DNA of 64,000 nt from Pseudocercospora fijiensis CIRAD86 (GCF_000340215.1 NW_006921537.1:2897685-2961684), one strand, 5' to 3'; positions 1-14,236 are shown, numbered from the stretch's first letter. A program made the numbers and translations. Notes: a model not told the origin generated them from the sequence alone.

Positions 1-3000
1 GAATTAATATCGGAAACGCTCTATATATAGTTAATCCGTATATAACCCTCCCTCTGTTCTTAAGTTATTCCTAATAGCTTACTAAGACGAATCTAGGGAT
101 AGGCATAGTTCTTAGGCAGAACAGGATCTATAATAGCGGTAGGATCCTCCTCCCTATAGGCATCTAAGGACGGCAGAGGGTCTATAGAGGCACTAACTTC
201 CTCCTCGGTCGGCGGAGGGCGGGTAGGTTCGCGTAACTTAACGATCTTCTTTAGATTGGCCCGAGGGTAAGAGTGCTTTAAGGTAGCACTATCCAGCTCC
301 TAAAGAAGGTATACGGAACCCGAGTAAAGGACCTCCTTTACTCTATAAGGACCCTTCCACTTAAAGGCTAGCTTATAGGAGTAACTATACTCTAGTTCGG
401 ACCGGTATAGAAGGACTATATCGCTAACCTTTAGAGGCTCCCAATTAACAGCATTATAGTTATTAAAATACTACTTAGCCTCTTCCCGAAGCCGACGTTG
501 TCGAGCAAGACCCTCTTAAGAAGTCGTAGTTATATCCTTAAGAGCCTTAGCCCGTAGGGCAAGAAGGTCTACCCTAGTACGAATAGACCCCTAATCGTAA
601 ACGCCGTACGTACGGTAGGACAATTTAATAGGAAGAACGGCGTCCCTCCTAATTATAAGTTCCGCTAGTATAAGTCTAGTCGTGTCGATAATAGTAGTTC
701 GGTCCGCCTAGAGAAGGGCTAGGACGCGGGTAGAAATAGGAACTAATCTGTCGCTACTATTAGTTATCTTAGATAGGGCATTAATCAACGACCGATAGCC
801 GCGCTTAATAATAGCATTCGACTAGGGATAGTATAGAGAGATACGAACGTTCTTAGCCCCGTACGAAACAAGTAGCGCTTAAACCTCCTTAGCTATATTG
901 TTCGTAGCGTTGTCTAAGATAATCTCGTAAGGTGTTCCCTAGCGGCAAAACAGATCCTTAAATAGGAAGGTAGCTATATTACGGGCATTAATAGCACCGC
1001 AACCCTTATAGAAATAATAGGCCTCCGGCTATCGAGAAAGACCCTCTCGAATAATATACAGGCTATTATTACGGCTAAGATAGACCCTATCGCTATACTA
1101 CCGCTCCCTAACTAACTAGGCAGTAGGGATATATAGCTCTCCTAGACGCTAGTAGCTATTCCTAAAGTTGCACTTAGGACAGCTCTTATAGTAGCGGGAG
1201 ACATTAGCCTATACGCCGTTCTACTAGTAGCGTCGACGAAGGATATCGAAGGTGCCCTCCGCCGCCCGATAGCCGAGCTTATCGTAAACGGAACGAAGGA
1301 TTTCTTATCGGGCTACTAGATCGTTAATAACACGCTAGAGCGGTATATTAACTATAGCCTGTCGCTAAAGGATGCGATCCTTAATAAGGAACCTCCGAGA
1401 ATAGCGAATAATACGACGGTATTAACTCTTTAATAGACCGGGAGCTCTCTTCGTATAGGTAAGGAAGTAGGCGATATTATAGGAGTCGTCGGAGTAGACC
1501 CTATTAAGGATATTATCCCTGCCTAGTTCGCCCGCCTTAGTATCGTCCTAGTCCTCGCCGCTAGTAGTAGGGTCTTCGTTAGGCTAGTTACTAGGTCGGT
1601 CGTCGGTAGTAGACCTAGTAATTACCGGTATAGCGTTAATATAGAAGATAGTAAAGAAGGTACGGTTAATAACCGCGTCGATATCCTCTTCTTCTATTAT
1701 CTCGGCGATGTCTTCTTCTATAGTAGGCCTTCTAGAAAGGCTATCCGGTCTAGTATACTTCTTACTAGGGACATAGAAGACGTCGAAATTAAACAAATAG
1801 ATCTAGGCAACCTACCGAGCTATCGTAGAGTTAGGTAGGTCGGAGGCTATACGGTTAAGTTAATAGACTAGCGTCTAAGCGTCGACTTCTAGGCGAAAGA
1901 ATACTCTAAAGAGCTAAGGTCGGAACTTCTTAAGAGCCTTATAGACACTAAGGCACTCTCGTTTGCTAGTATCGTATCGGGCCTCGATAGGTTTCTATAG
2001 ACCGGACTCGTACCGGATAGGGTAACGTAAGGAGGGCTCCTTACGATTACACTATATTAGTATCTCGCTGTAGCCTTCCCCGCTCGAGTCGATAGCAACA
2101 ATTAGTAGACCTACGCCTTCCGAGTAGTTAATAGAGGTAAGCGTAGGCGCGCTAATAAGTGCCTTAGTAACCTTATCCTTAGCGGCTTAGTAAACGGAGG
2201 TCTATTTAAACTCTATATCCTTCTTAAGTAAGGCGTATAGAGGCTTGTATACTAACGCAAAGTTTTCGACCTAGATACGGAAGTAGGAGACTACTCTAAG
2301 CTAGATCCGGACATCTTTCTAATAGGTAGGGTCGGGCTAGGACACAATCTTTAGGACCCGTATATTGTTAGGATAGCGGCCGTTCTTATTAGTTACAACC
2401 CTAACAATGTTTATTCGTTTGTATAGGAGCTAAAGCTTCTCCCTATATACCGTTAGATTGGCTCGCTCTAGGTCGTAGAGGACACTATCGAGGTTCTAAA
2501 TGTGTTCGAGAAAGAACCTACGGATACTAGGCTCTACTTCTTTATTGTCGTACCTAGTTTTAGGGCCCTTAATACCGATATCGTTAAGGAAAGGCATCGC
2601 TATATAGGAGATATAGGCCGCGAGGACTTGGTTTATAATACGAACGAACTAGGCTACGGAGTTGGTTGCCCCTTATAGAAGGGTAGTTTGTCTATATAGC
2701 CTAAGAGGTGTCTCGAAACTAGTAAGGTCGCGGCTATTAGGATAGAGAGGGATCTAGTCGTAGCCCGAGAACATATCAACTAGCGAGGCTACTATATAGT
2801 TAGCAAAGGCTTCTAAGAACCTATTAGTCTCCGGAGGAAGATTAGCATCTCTAATCGTAACTATATTAAACTTCTATATAGCGTTAATTAGCCGATACTT
2901 CTTTAGCTCCCTAGGGGCTGTCTTCTTCTAAACTAGGAAGTATAGATTGCGATACGAGGTATAGGAAGGCTCTAAGGTGCTAGCCTTTACACGCTGCCGT

Positions 3001-6000
3001 ATTATGTCCTTAACTATACCTCTTAGGCTTAGGTTTAGCTTAAACCCTAGGTAAGCCTAAGGCTTATACTCGATCGTTCGGATCCTCTATAGAGGGGCAA
3101 CCTCCGGGTTAATCCTACCTAGATACGTAAAGTTATATACTAATACGGCTTCGCGGTTATATAGAAGCTCGTATAGCAAATCTAGTTTAAGATCCGAAAG
3201 CTCGATACTAGGTTTAATATTCGCTAGTCTCTCTAGCGTTAGCCTCGATCCCCTAGGAATAGCGGAGAACTTTTTAGTAATATACCTCTAGTCGTATAGA
3301 CTATCCCTAGGTATTAACATCGCTTCGCGGTTAAGGCACTTTTGTCGCTAGTTAGGATTTCCGCTAGGATTAGACCTATCGGTTATATACACGCTGCCTT
3401 TTACGGGCTTAATCTTGTTAGCTACCCTCTTATATAGGGTATATATACTAACCGCTCGTAATACCCGAGCCCTCTCTCTTTAACGTTAGGCCCGGAGATT
3501 AGCGCAATAGAACAGCGCGTAAACTTTATTAGAAGTCTCCTTAAGTCGGTAGGTATACAGCTAGTAATCCTAATTTATAATTCCGGCGAAAACGTTAGAT
3601 TCCTAATAATACCCCTAGGGTAGCATTAGCTCGGCGCTCTAATTAGTTAGTTCGGATTCGGGCTCGGGTAGATCCGCTTCCGGCGGCGATGCCTGCGATA
3701 GTATTATTACCGAGATTCGTGCACTAGGTAGTCGTTATACTATTATACTCGCTGTCGCTTCGAGCATTCGTCTCCTTAGTATAGAGCCTAGAAACTAGCC
3801 TTATCGTACGGAGCGGCGCACCTCTAGATATAACCTATTTAAGCTACATTAACTTATAGCGTAGATTGCCGGTCTTATAACCGCGCTATAGCGTTTCCCG
3901 AAGAGCGCTTAGAAGTAGCAAGGATATCCTCGTAGGACTTGTAGCTAGTGTTTCCGATATAACTAGTAAACACGACTCGGTTGCCCTTCTAGTTAGCGAT
4001 AGTTCCTTCCTAGGAGCTATCGTCGTAGTTACGCTAGATACCCTAGGTTATACGAGACTATAGACGACCTAGAATAATTAGCGTATTCGGGTTAGCGGCA
4101 ATCTAGAAGGTAAAGGAAAAGCATATACCGAAAGCGTCTACTATAATATTATAGTAGGTACCTACTAGCGCAACCTCCCTATTCACTCTCTATATACTAA
4201 GGGAAATATCTCTATTTATTAGCAGTCGGAGCTGTTTAGCCTAGCGCTTACTTATAATAAGTAACTCTAAGCTATTATTAAGCATTGCTAGCAACTACTA
4301 ACTATAGCTTCCGATAGTAACTTAAATATAGATAGCGGGAACGACGGCAAAGGAACGGGTAACTGCGGAAAGGTCTATATTATTAGGGATAGAGTAAAGT
4401 TCCTTAGGTCGAGGAGGTCCTACTCGACCGATTTGTTAGCTAGTAAATCGGACAGCCTTAATAGAAACTAAAACCGAAGCAGAGTCGGTATTATTATTAT
4501 CCCCTCGGCCTATCTCCTTAATCCCCTCTTCGTTAGCATTATCGATAGTCTCCTAGCTCTCGTAGGTTACTAATTCGCCTTCTACTAACTCCTAGGCCCC
4601 TAAAAATTTAGGAAGGAACTATAGGGAAGAGACGTCGATATAGTCCTCTCGCCCCTATTTACGTCGGAGGGCTATAAGGTCTTTTATAAAGGTAGCATCG
4701 TTAGGAATCCGGCTCTAGAATAGGTTAGTAGGCAAACCGTATACTAGAAGCTCCCCTATAGATACGTTAGACTTAAGGTCTAGGAACTATAAAGCCTAGA
4801 AGAGAGCATTTGCCTTTGTATCGTAAGAGTTAGTAGGCCCGGCACTATACTTCTTTATATACCTATTAAAGCGAAAGCTCTTTAGGTCGGCTAACTTTCG
4901 CTTATAGGCCGGCGGGTTAGCTAGGCCTAGGGTACTACTAATATCGGTAGCAATATCCTCTATATCGATATCGGGAGTCTCTAGGACCTCCGGAGTAGCT
5001 ATACTAGCTCGGGTTGCACGGTCTTTAGCTATCTAGAGTGTCTTAGTCTTAGCGACTAATTCTCGCTGTTTCTTAGCCTTATTAGCTACCTACTTCTTAA
5101 GTATCCTAGTAGGGGCTACCGTACTAGGGCGGATAGGGTTCTAAGGGCTCTTACCCTTGCCCTAGGACTAGGTTTAGGACGACTAAGTTTAGGACCTTAT
5201 AGCAGCGTAGACATCTATACTGTTCTTAGTAACCGCGTAAACATTAGTAACTGCGTCCGGGTCCTAAGACACAAAGTTGACTTTAATAGGCTTAGTAGTA
5301 CCGTTACTACTCCGCTCCTTAACCTGTTTTGCCCTAACCTTCTAAGTCTCTCGTTTAGCAATAGCGGCGAGGGTACTATTCCTAGTGTCCTTAAACTCGA
5401 TCTTGCTACTATACTTCTTCTCTAGAAGACTCCTAAGTTAAGGCAGCTTCGGGGCTCTACGATCCCACTCGAAGTTAATCTCGTCGCCGGTATCGGTATA
5501 GTAGAACCGACTATTTACTTATATAACGAGCTTCCTCTTAAGAAGCTCCTTCTAGATAGGGCAGTCTAATTAAATATATTTGAAACCGCCGTACATCTAG
5601 CACTTGCTATCTAAGTTAGAATAGATCTTTCGTATAGCGTAGACGTTAACTAAAGGGGCCTTAGGGTAGTTAGGATCGGAGACCTAGTAGACTAGTAGTA
5701 TATCCTTTAGTATACTAGTATTAAGGACCTCCCTAACTCGCTATAGTGCTTTCGTATTAAGGTTGAGCTAGGCTAGGGATTTAGCTAAGTCCGCAACGTC
5801 CTAAGAATACTTAGTAATAGTAGGAGTTACGGTACTAGGACTACTTTACGATTTAGGAAGAAACTTAGGCCCTCTAGTTCCCGAGGCATCGTTCCTTACC
5901 TAGGCTAGGTTATTCCGGTCCTCGCCGTAAATAAACTTCTTTATATCGGCGGAGCTGTTAATGTCGTCCTTAATAGCCTCTAGGACCTCCTTGTACTTCC

Positions 6001-6760
6001 TAAAGGTCTCGGGATTGGCTTCGCTAAGCTTATAGCGACGGAAGATATACTTAGCCGTAGACTACGGCAACCCTTTAAGGAGTAGCCTCGTTCTCTAAGA
6101 ATTCTCGAGGTCCTACTAGTTAATGCCGTCCGCTAACTTAACAAACTTGCGGACGTACTCCTTTAGGTCGTTATCTTCGGTGCGCCTCTCTATATAGAGG
6201 TTCTTAAGCTACGTACGACTGCCTTTAATGCGACGGCTATCGCGATCCCGATACTCCCTTATAAAGGCCTGCTTAAAGACCTCCTAGTCGGTATTAGACT
6301 TGTCGTCCTTTTCTAGGTAGCTAACTAGGGTTCTAAGGGTTCGGTAAAGCTTAGTAATAGTAGTCCTCGTAAGGGACCGGACCTTGTACTAGTCCGACTC
6401 CTCTTCGAGTCCGTACTCGGCTAAGTTATCCTTAAAGCGTTCTACGTACGCCGTAGCGTTCCACCCTTCGAACAAAGGGTTCCTACTACTTCCTAGCTCT
6501 AGCGGGCGACGCCTGTTCTAACGGAGAAGGTTAGTTTGCCCTTAAATTATCTTTATAACGATATTATAGAGGGCCTCGGGCGTAGAAGGCTCGATAGCCC
6601 CTAGTTCGATAGCGCTTATAACAACTAGTCGTCGCCTAATTTCTTCGTTAATAGGGTCCGGTAGGTTATTAGATTCCGAAGATTCCGCTAATTCGTAATG
6701 CTCGCTTTCGCTAGAGCTTATTCGATTGTTATAAAGTAGTTAAAATAAAATGCTATAGGA
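1..6760 (-). pseudogene. RIP-ruined gag-pol of gypsy copy 1
   Basis: Read on the minus strand through RIP stops, domain order is gag (about 6750-5200), a retropepsin-like stretch (about 4300-4000), reverse transcriptase (about 3400-2450), RNase H ending near 1584, and integrase (about 1400-600) with a C-terminal tail to the edge. RT residues seen include LINAI, TIRDANLPP and LVDMFSGYD, the last a counterpart of the palm segment 'VDFFSGYD' in fungal gypsy RTs. At 1584-1796 a stop-free stretch carries VPSKKYTRPDSLSRRP, the typical end of gypsy RNase H. Integrase has a CPKC zinc-binding half near 1170 and a core reading ILDNATNN and YYPQSN near 700-960. Gln and Trp positions are stops, so no protein can be made. 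Start and end are approximate. Confidence 0.87.
3604..3628. repeat. CCCTAGGG-core palindrome inside pol
   Basis: Same palindrome family with core ACCCCTAGGGT, one transition away from CCCCGGGG. It lies between the protease and reverse transcriptase segments and can be read through in frame. Confidence 0.75.
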
Positions 6761-6836
6761 AAGTGTTTTTAGTATATATTATAGGTTTGGTTCGATGTTG
6801 CTATACGAGAAAATAGTGTACTAGTCTGTTTTCTTC

Positions 6837-6861
6837 TAATATTACCCCCGGGGTAGCATTA
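6837..6861. repeat. CCCCGGGG-core palindrome, leader/gag junction
   Basis: A 25-bp near-perfect palindrome, core ACCCCCGGGGT with TAAT/ATTA arms. It lies between the gypsy leader and gag. Six related copies occur in or next to gypsy elements of this window. Confidence 0.8.
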
Positions 6862-7512
6862 GAGTTTAGCCTCCTAGGGGTCGCCTAGACACCCCTAGGA
6901 GCTAAGTTTAGTATTAGACGAAAGCCGCTCGGAGGGAGAGACTACAATCTCTATTTACACCTAGATCCTAGAAACTAGCTCGTATCTCTTTTAGCTAGGC
7001 GGGGGGGGGCGGGGACCTTCTTTTTCTAGTAGAAGGCTAAGCACTATCCGAACGAGGTAGCGAATCCCGAAACAGTCTACCCGGTTAATAGGGGAACTGT
7101 CTAGGCATCCGACCTATAATCTAGAAATTGCTATCGTATAGATAGTCTTAGCAAACTAAGTAAGGCCGATAGGTAATTAGTCTATCTCCTCCTTAGGCGG
7201 GGCTTATCTCGAGCAAGCGGTACTAAATAGGTCTTCGACCCGGAGCCGAGTCCTTAGAAGCTAGCTATAGTTATAGACTAGGCCCTAAGCTATAACAGTC
7301 CTAAGGGTTTGCAGCTTTTCGGGGTTAAAGCGATGCCCTCGTTAAGAGGTTTCTCTACTTATCGTAACGGCCCCTTAAGATACTTCGGTATCGTCCGTAT
7401 CGTAGGCTCTTATCGTACCCTCGCTTCGGTTATAGCTATTCGTGCCTAGAGACTACCTTTAATATACCCGAACCTATTAGATATAAAGAGATAGCCCCAC
7501 CTTCGGCTCTAA

Positions 7513-7791
7513 TAAAGGACGGAAACTAATACTACTACTACTACTTATAGTAATAGTATAGGCTACTAAGGGTAATATAACCTATAGTAATATAGGCAGC
7601 TATGTTTAGCAAGATAGGATAACGAGACTATCGCTTAGGCTAATAACTAGAGCCCTACAATATAGGCATTGTAGAAGTGTAATATAAACAATGTGCTATA
7701 CGAGGTTAGTAATCTGTCTACTCTATAGAAGGAGGCCTCTTATATAGGCTTAAAACTAGCCTATAGGTATAGGGCCGGTTACTAGCTAATA
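7513..7791 (-). repeat. 5' LTR of gypsy copy 1
   Basis: This 279-bp segment is the reverse complement of the 280-bp 3' LTR at 53923-54202 with scattered differences. On the minus strand it begins TATTAGCTAG (probably TGTTAG before RIP) and ends CCTTTA, and it includes a TATA-like CTATATAAGAGG. Inside it, next to the internal region, comes a candidate primer-binding stretch TTAGAGCCGAAGG. Confidence 0.87.
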
Positions 7792-10151
7792 CTAGATTAA
7801 TACTAATACGGCGTCGATCTTGCCCTCTATATTCGGTATCTTACGAAGCGGAGCCTATCGATTCTATAGCCTAGTAACTAGGCCGCTAAGGAGATAGGTA
7901 TTTAGCTATTCGATTTTAGTCGACTTCCTAGTCTTAGCTTCGAATACAAGACCGATAGCTATACCGGCGTTACTAAGTTTATATAAGCGGAGTATACCGA
8001 GGGCGTCGTTAATCTTTAGGTATAGGGTAGCGCGCTTATCCTCTATTAATAGCTAGCTAGTAGTAGTAGAGGAAGCCGATAGCTAGGCATACGATTATAG
8101 GCGCTTTAGTATATATTAGGTACGCTTCGCGCTATAACGCTCGCCCGATAAATTATAGCTAAGGCTAAGCTTACGCTTACGAGGCCGAGTTAGAGACTAG
8201 ATATCTATCTAAGGGCTAGTAATACCGCCTAGAGGCAAGTCTAGATCTTATAGATAGTCGGGGGCGGAAGACAGTCTAGAACTCGAGCGCCGGTCTATAG
8301 CTAACTCGTCGTCGTTATCGACGTCCTCGGTACCGGTAGGAGCAGATAATAGTCGCTTCTATTAAGCTTACTTCTATCGAGCTCTATCGATATAGCGTAT
8401 AATAGCGTCGTCGTTATTACTATTATCGTTACTATCGTCGCTATCCTTAGTAACGATAGTAGTAGATAGCGGAAACTTTAGGCCTTTAATATAGAGTCTT
8501 CCCTTACCCTTAGATCGAGCCTTAGATAGGGGCTAAGCGGGTACCTTACTATCCGATAAATAGGGAGTGTTAGCCTTACTATTAGGTCGATTAATATCCG
8601 TATTAGCCGGACTAGTCGGGTCGTTAGCGTAATCGGATTAGCCGTCGTCGAAGCTATAGTTAGATTCGCTATCGTCGATTATTATTACTAGTTATTAGAT
8701 TTCTCCGAGTAGGATAGTATCGTCTTACTCGGGATCGTATATAAGGTCGCTAAACTAATTATTAGGGCTAATAACCGGGATAGAATTAGGATCGTTAGGA
8801 TCGGCTAGCTTAGGCTCGATAGGGGCTAGGAATATAAAATATTCGAATTTAGTCTAGCCGTTTAATAGGATCTTAAGCTTAGCTACTACCTACCTAAATA
8901 GCGTAGAGTAGCGCTAGTAGTTTCGCGCTATAACGTCTTCGAGGTATACTATAAGGGGAATTAGTAATTATATAAATACCGAAATGCTAACTATTTTACT
9001 AGATAGTAAAGTAGTTAGCGATACGACGACGATACTTACTATACTAATATAGAATAATATCTAGATTATAGTCGCTAGTATCGATAGCCTAGCGAGATAT
9101 ATTATAAAGATATCGATATATTATCTCGAGGGAGATAAACTCGACCTAATCTATATAGTATATATATAACTAGGCGCGAAAGTTAAAAGGCGTAATCTCG
9201 GGCTTAGCTTTAATATCAGGGTCGTCGCGATTATCTTAATCTCGTATAGGATAGTCGGGAGCGGGAGTCGGGACGGCTATTATAGTATCGAGGGTATAAG
9301 CCGTCTACTTAGCCTTAAGTCTGCCGTAAGATAGGCGCTAGATTGCCTCGATAGAGAGGACGTATTTTATTACCGGTATACGATACTCCTTCTATATAGG
9401 GTCGCGGCGACTAGATCGAATACTATATATAGTTTATATATAGATATCCGCTATACCCTACTTTACGCGATAAGCCGCCTCTATAGTAAATATATCTTCG
9501 TCTTACTAGATAGTAGGGTTAGCTACGATTATAGTAGTTAATAGACGATATGCTTCCTTTTAAACTACGTCTAGGTCGGGGGTAACGGTTGCTATAAGCT
9601 AGTTAAAGAATCGAGTATAGTAATCGTACTATAGTATATAGTCGATTGTATCGTCTAAGCTAAGGTCGTATACGATAACCGGGTAAGTCTATCTAATACG
9701 AGAGGAGCGACCTATCTACTAAGCCTTCTAGGTAAAGCCGACGATGTCTAAGACGAGTTAGACGTATTCGCTATACTATAGATTAGCTACCTCGGATCTA
9801 GTATAAGACAAGAGGATAATAACCTTAACCTTAGGATTATAGTTATAGTTATCCTTAGTAGAGCTACGCTCGGCTTAGGTTATCCCGGCGTAAATAGAGA
9901 TATAGTCGATTATATATAGGTCGAGAAGGAGCTCGATAGCCTTATAATTTAGCGGCTTATTAACCTAAAAGATTATCTTCTCGTCGGCGAGGATAACGTA
10001 TCGGTAGAGGAGCTATAGCGAAGCGTAGAGCTTAGATAACTCTTAAATTAAGTACTTAAGGCGATCTAGGCGCGCCCTAATACTAGGGTTATTAATATTT
10101 CCCTTAGTATAGGTCTAGAAGAAGTCCTAGGTAGATATAGAGTTCTAAGAC

Positions 10152-10310
10152 CTAAACGGTAGTTAGTAAGAGTATAGTTAAAGTAGAGTAATTGTCGACT
10201 ATTTCGCTAACTAGTAAAACCGTCGACGTTATATAATAGTTTTACCGGCCGGCGAAACAGTTAGAGATAGTAGACTTATAGTAAGTTAATATATAGTATA
10301 GAAGAGTCGA
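10152..10310 (-). other. Candidate intron of SNF2-A carrying a palindrome pair
   Basis: The acceptor side is clear on the minus strand: TACTAAC at 10162-10168 followed by CGTTTAG ending at 10152. The donor is not resolved and is probably near 10300. The palindrome pair is at 10196-10264 and includes TTTTACCGGCCGGCGAAA. Confidence 0.55.
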
Positions 10311-11936
10311 TATTATACTCGAGTAGCTAGCTAAATATACCCGAGGAGGCGCTAAGTACTAATAATCGGCGAAATATAGTAGGGTAGGAGCGCTTCTAGC
10401 TAGGAGTAGTCGGGTTATTATAGACGTAGTTAAGGCGGTCGTTACCTACGATTATAGCGAATCTAGCGACTACGGCGCGATATATAGCCTCTAACGTTAA
10501 AGTAGGCGAGGTCTCTACGTAGATAATCTACTATAGTAGGATTTCGGAGCCGAGTATTACGGTCTCGCCCTAGATAAGCAGTTAGGTACCTTTAACGCGG
10601 CGAAGTATATAGATACTTATCGGTAGGGGAACGAGGGCGGAGTAGCGCCTATCTATATCCTCCTTATCGCTTAGGTATAAGAGAGTCCGCTAGGCGACGG
10701 GATCGATTACCTAAAGGTAGCGTTCCTACTCGCTAATACTATACTACTTCTTACTATTACTATTCGGGGCAGGTTAGGATACTTAGTTAGTAGGTACGCG
10801 AGTCTAGTCTATACCGTACTTCTTATAGAACTCCTCGTATAGCCGCTCGTAGACGTCCGAGCTACCGAGGCTACTAATAAGTTCTTCGCGACGAGTATCT
10901 AGCTACTTCTTACGAATACGCCGAAAGAGATAGCGTATAAGGCTAGCAAAGTCGGCTATATTAGTACGGAATAGCGTAGCTATCGCGAACACTAAGACCG
11001 TATACTCGTTATCGAGTAGTATCTATACGGAGTTACTCTATAGAGAAAACTTATTCTTAAAGTAATAGCCTTTATCGCCGATAACGATAGATAGCCGGGC
11101 AGCGCGCGTACCCTATAGAAGAGATATATTATTAGATACATACTCTAGTAGGAACGCCTCGTCCTTATCCTATTCCTTAGTAGCGTTATATATATACTCG
11201 GCGATATTATCGAGTATAGTAAAGTCGTCGAGAGACTCTTTAGGTTCCTCGATATCGCGGAGTTACTCGAGTTTCTAGCCGTATCGCGTTTTATATATAA
11301 CGCCTAGTTATATAGTCTTCTAGACCTACGAATCCTTAATAGTAATAAGGATAGTACGAGTAGTCTATAGGCTTTCGACTAGCAACCTATTAACGAAAGT
11401 AATAAGACCTTCTAGCTTAGCGGTAGTACCTTTAACGTAGTAGGTAGGATTCTTAGGATCGGGCTTAATATTAATATATATAGCGACGTTAATATAGCGC
11501 GCGTAGCCCTCTCTAGGCCTAAAGTATCGGGCGCAATTATTACGCTAGGTATTAACGGCCGTATTAGGGCTAATCTCGTATATAGGTATATAATCCGGTA
11601 GGGCTAGATTGTACTCGTTAAAGAAGGCCTAGACTACTAAGAATGCGAGGTTATATACGTCGGCGTCTATATACTTTAGTAGAGTACGCTACTCGCTACT
11701 AGCCTTTACTATTTAGATATCGATACTAATATACTAGCCCGGCTTAGACTCTATAGGCAATCCTAGATAGGCCTAGACGTAAGCATCGATAAGCTCCTAT
11801 TTATCCGGCGTAGGTAGGCGAGTATCGACGTCTATCGAGGCCTAGTCGGTAGCATTAACTATAGGCATAGGAATTTATATATTAGTAACGGGGCGAGGCG
11901 CGATATTACTCTCGATATACGCGCGGTAGAGTACGG

Positions 11937-12073
11937 CTATAATAAACGTTAGTAGAGGAGAAATAAGTAGTAGGTAGACTATTTTACCGTCCGGATAAAA
12001 AGAAAAAGATATATAAGCGACGACTAGATTGCTAGCCGGTAAAACGGTCTATACGTAGAAAGAGAAAACGTAC
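11937..12073 (-). other. Intron of SNF2-A carrying a palindrome pair
   Basis: On the minus strand the sequence runs GAG|GTACGT ... TACTAAC ... TTATTATAG. The TACTAAC branch site is at 11948-11954, 10 nt from the 3' splice site. The 137-nt intron follows motif I at the same codon phase as the intron at 19124-19248 in paralogue B. It holds two near-palindromes at 11977-12000 and 12027-12052 with TTTTACCGG / CCGGTAAAA cores. Confidence 0.8.
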
Positions 12074-13418
12074 CTCGGTAGTTGCGACGCTATTCTTCGA
12101 TATATTCGGACTAATAGACGACGGCGTAGAGGACCGTAATAGTCTTGCTAGTACCTACGTTATCGGCGAGGATAGCGCTTTATATAGGCGACTTCTATAT
12201 TTAGAGAATCTACGCGATTACCTAAGGCTACTATAGCTTTAAGGCGAGATCGCGAAATATAATATAGAATCTATACTTACTAATAGGGTTAATCTCGCCG
12301 TCTAGGAGCGCGGTAACTATAATACCCGTCGCGGCGTACGTATCTATAAATATAAAAGGGACAGCTAATACGCTATTTATATAATGTAATATATTGCTAA
12401 ATATAGTATTTATATCCGTAGGGGACTATAGAAGTTCGCGGTAGTCTAGAGAGTCGGCGGTATAGTACTCGGCCTCTCGGTTAATATAGTCCTATATAGC
12501 CGATAGTAGATTATCGTTTATGTCTTAGGGTAGAGATATACCTACGATACGGTAGACCTTCTCCGTATATTAGCGGTAACCTTTATAAAGAAACCGCTTA
12601 TTAGCCGGATCGATAGTAGTATAGTCGTTAAAGAAGATTAGATTATAGCGCTCGGCGAGGCATTTAATATATTCGTCGCGTATAGTCTAATCCTAGGTAT
12701 CTAGATCGCGGGTATTAAGGTTAGTAGTCTTACCCGCGAATAGGTTATAGTATATACCTAAGAGGTATTAGATAGTATTATTATACTCTTAGGCCGAACG
12801 GAGAATAGTGCGTTTTATATTAGTAAAGAATTCGGTTTCGACGTCGGCTAGAGCCTAGCGAGCTTCGTTATCGGCTAGTTTTTAGTCTCGGGCCTACTCT
12901 ATAGTATTAAATATCGTAGTACCGGGGACTCCGTATACGATAGGCTCTACGTTAGCCCTACCGTAGAAATCTTTCTTAAATATATATACTATACCCTCTA
13001 CTTCCTTATTCTTACGAACCTTAGTATACTAGTATTAGACTAGTAATATAAGGCGAAAGAGGACATTTCCGTTAACCTCCTAGCCTTAAATGCTCTTAGC
13101 TACCTTTTAGTATTCGGGGGGAATCTCCGGAGGCACTTCGAGTACGTACGCGTAGTCTTCGTATATCTCGGCGACTGTTCGTACTAGGTAGGCTATATAT
13201 AAGAAATAGACAGCGAGGCGTAGTCTCGGCTTCGAATATAGGAAGCGGATATCGTTAGGTATATCCTCTACCGTAAGATCGTCGATAGTAAAAGTATTAT
13301 CGGATATAGCGAAGATATACTCGAGAATAGTCTTCGTTAGGACTAAATTATTCGAGTTGCCCGGTAGCTAGTCTTCCTTAGGCAGGTCGTCGTTATATTC
13401 GCGTAAACTAAACAGGTT

Positions 13419-13582
13419 CTATATAATAATATTAGCGTTAACTAGAAGGGATATATAACTACGAGGACTAGACCGCTAACTATTTCGCCGGCCGGCAAAG
13501 TCTAACTTCGGTATAGCGGGTTTACTAGCTAGTAAAACAGTTAGTATATTAGTCTAGGTATATAGCGTAGAACGGAACTTAC
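13419..13582 (-). other. Candidate intron of SNF2-A carrying a palindrome pair
   Basis: Minus strand: TTAG|GTAAGT ... GCTAAT ... TTATATAG, 164 nt. It contains a palindrome pair at 13474-13545. The GTAAGT donor is a perfect consensus; the branch site is less ideal than in the neighbouring introns. Confidence 0.65.
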
Positions 13583-14172
13583 CTAATATCTACCGTTGTT
13601 CTAATACTACCGACCTACTAACTATAATATAGCCTAAAGGAACCCTTTATATAGATCCTAATAAGGGAAGTTTAGGAATAAGAGAATATATCTATTCTTC
13701 TCTAGACCGGACCCTAGGAAGCCGAGAAGGTATATACCGTAATCGGCCTAAATAGGAACTCGCGTACCGTTTACTAGGAATATTCTAAGCGCCTCTCTTC
13801 TAGCTTTACGTATAGCCTCGTATAGTGCCTACTTCTTATCCGTAGTTAGGCTAAACTATAGCGGTACGGTTGCTACCTTAGGTACCTTAGGAGCCTTAGG
13901 CTTAGGCTTAGGCTAGGCGGGTATACCCGGCGTAGGAGGAGTAGCTAGTACATTCTAGGTAGCCTTAGTACTCTTGCCCTTAGTTCTCGTAGAAAGAGTT
14001 AGCGACGACTCGGTAGCGTTCGCGTTAGTAGTAACTATCTTCTTATACTTCTTCGGCGTTACTAGGCTAGTCGGTACGAACTTCTCGTTCGGATTTATAA
14101 TCGCCGTCGGTATATAGCGCACTAGCCGTTATTTACCGTTCGAACTAGCTAGAAGAGTAGCTCGTAGGTATA

Positions 14173-14236
14173 GATCGGTTTGCCGGGCGGAGAAAATAGG
14201 AGTATAGACTAGTTTACCGGATAGAGAAACGAGACA
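14173..14236. repeat. Palindrome pair at the 5' end of SNF2-A
   Basis: Two degraded copies of the GACTRTTTTGCCGGCCGGCAAAA-type palindrome, at 14173-14199 and 14205-14236. They lie between the first recognisable codons of SNF2-A and its upstream module. Single copies occupy the same relative place at 20104-20129, 22060-22090 and 23226-23252. Confidence 0.6.

Larger units (their letters stand above)
1..7791 (-). mobile_element. Ty3/gypsy LTR retrotransposon, copy 1 (3' end outside window)
   Basis: Minus-strand gypsy element. Its 5' LTR is at 7513-7791 and the internal region runs leftward through gag, aspartic protease, reverse transcriptase, RNase H and integrase to the window edge, so the 3' LTR is not visible. 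The LTR and leader match copy 2 at 46628-54202 in the opposite orientation. It is strongly RIP-mutated: many in-frame TAG/TAA codons stand where Gln or Trp is expected. The LTR edge at 7791 interrupts the coherent frame of the SNF2-like gene to its right, so it inserted into that gene. The target duplication cannot be tested because the other end is missing. Confidence 0.9.
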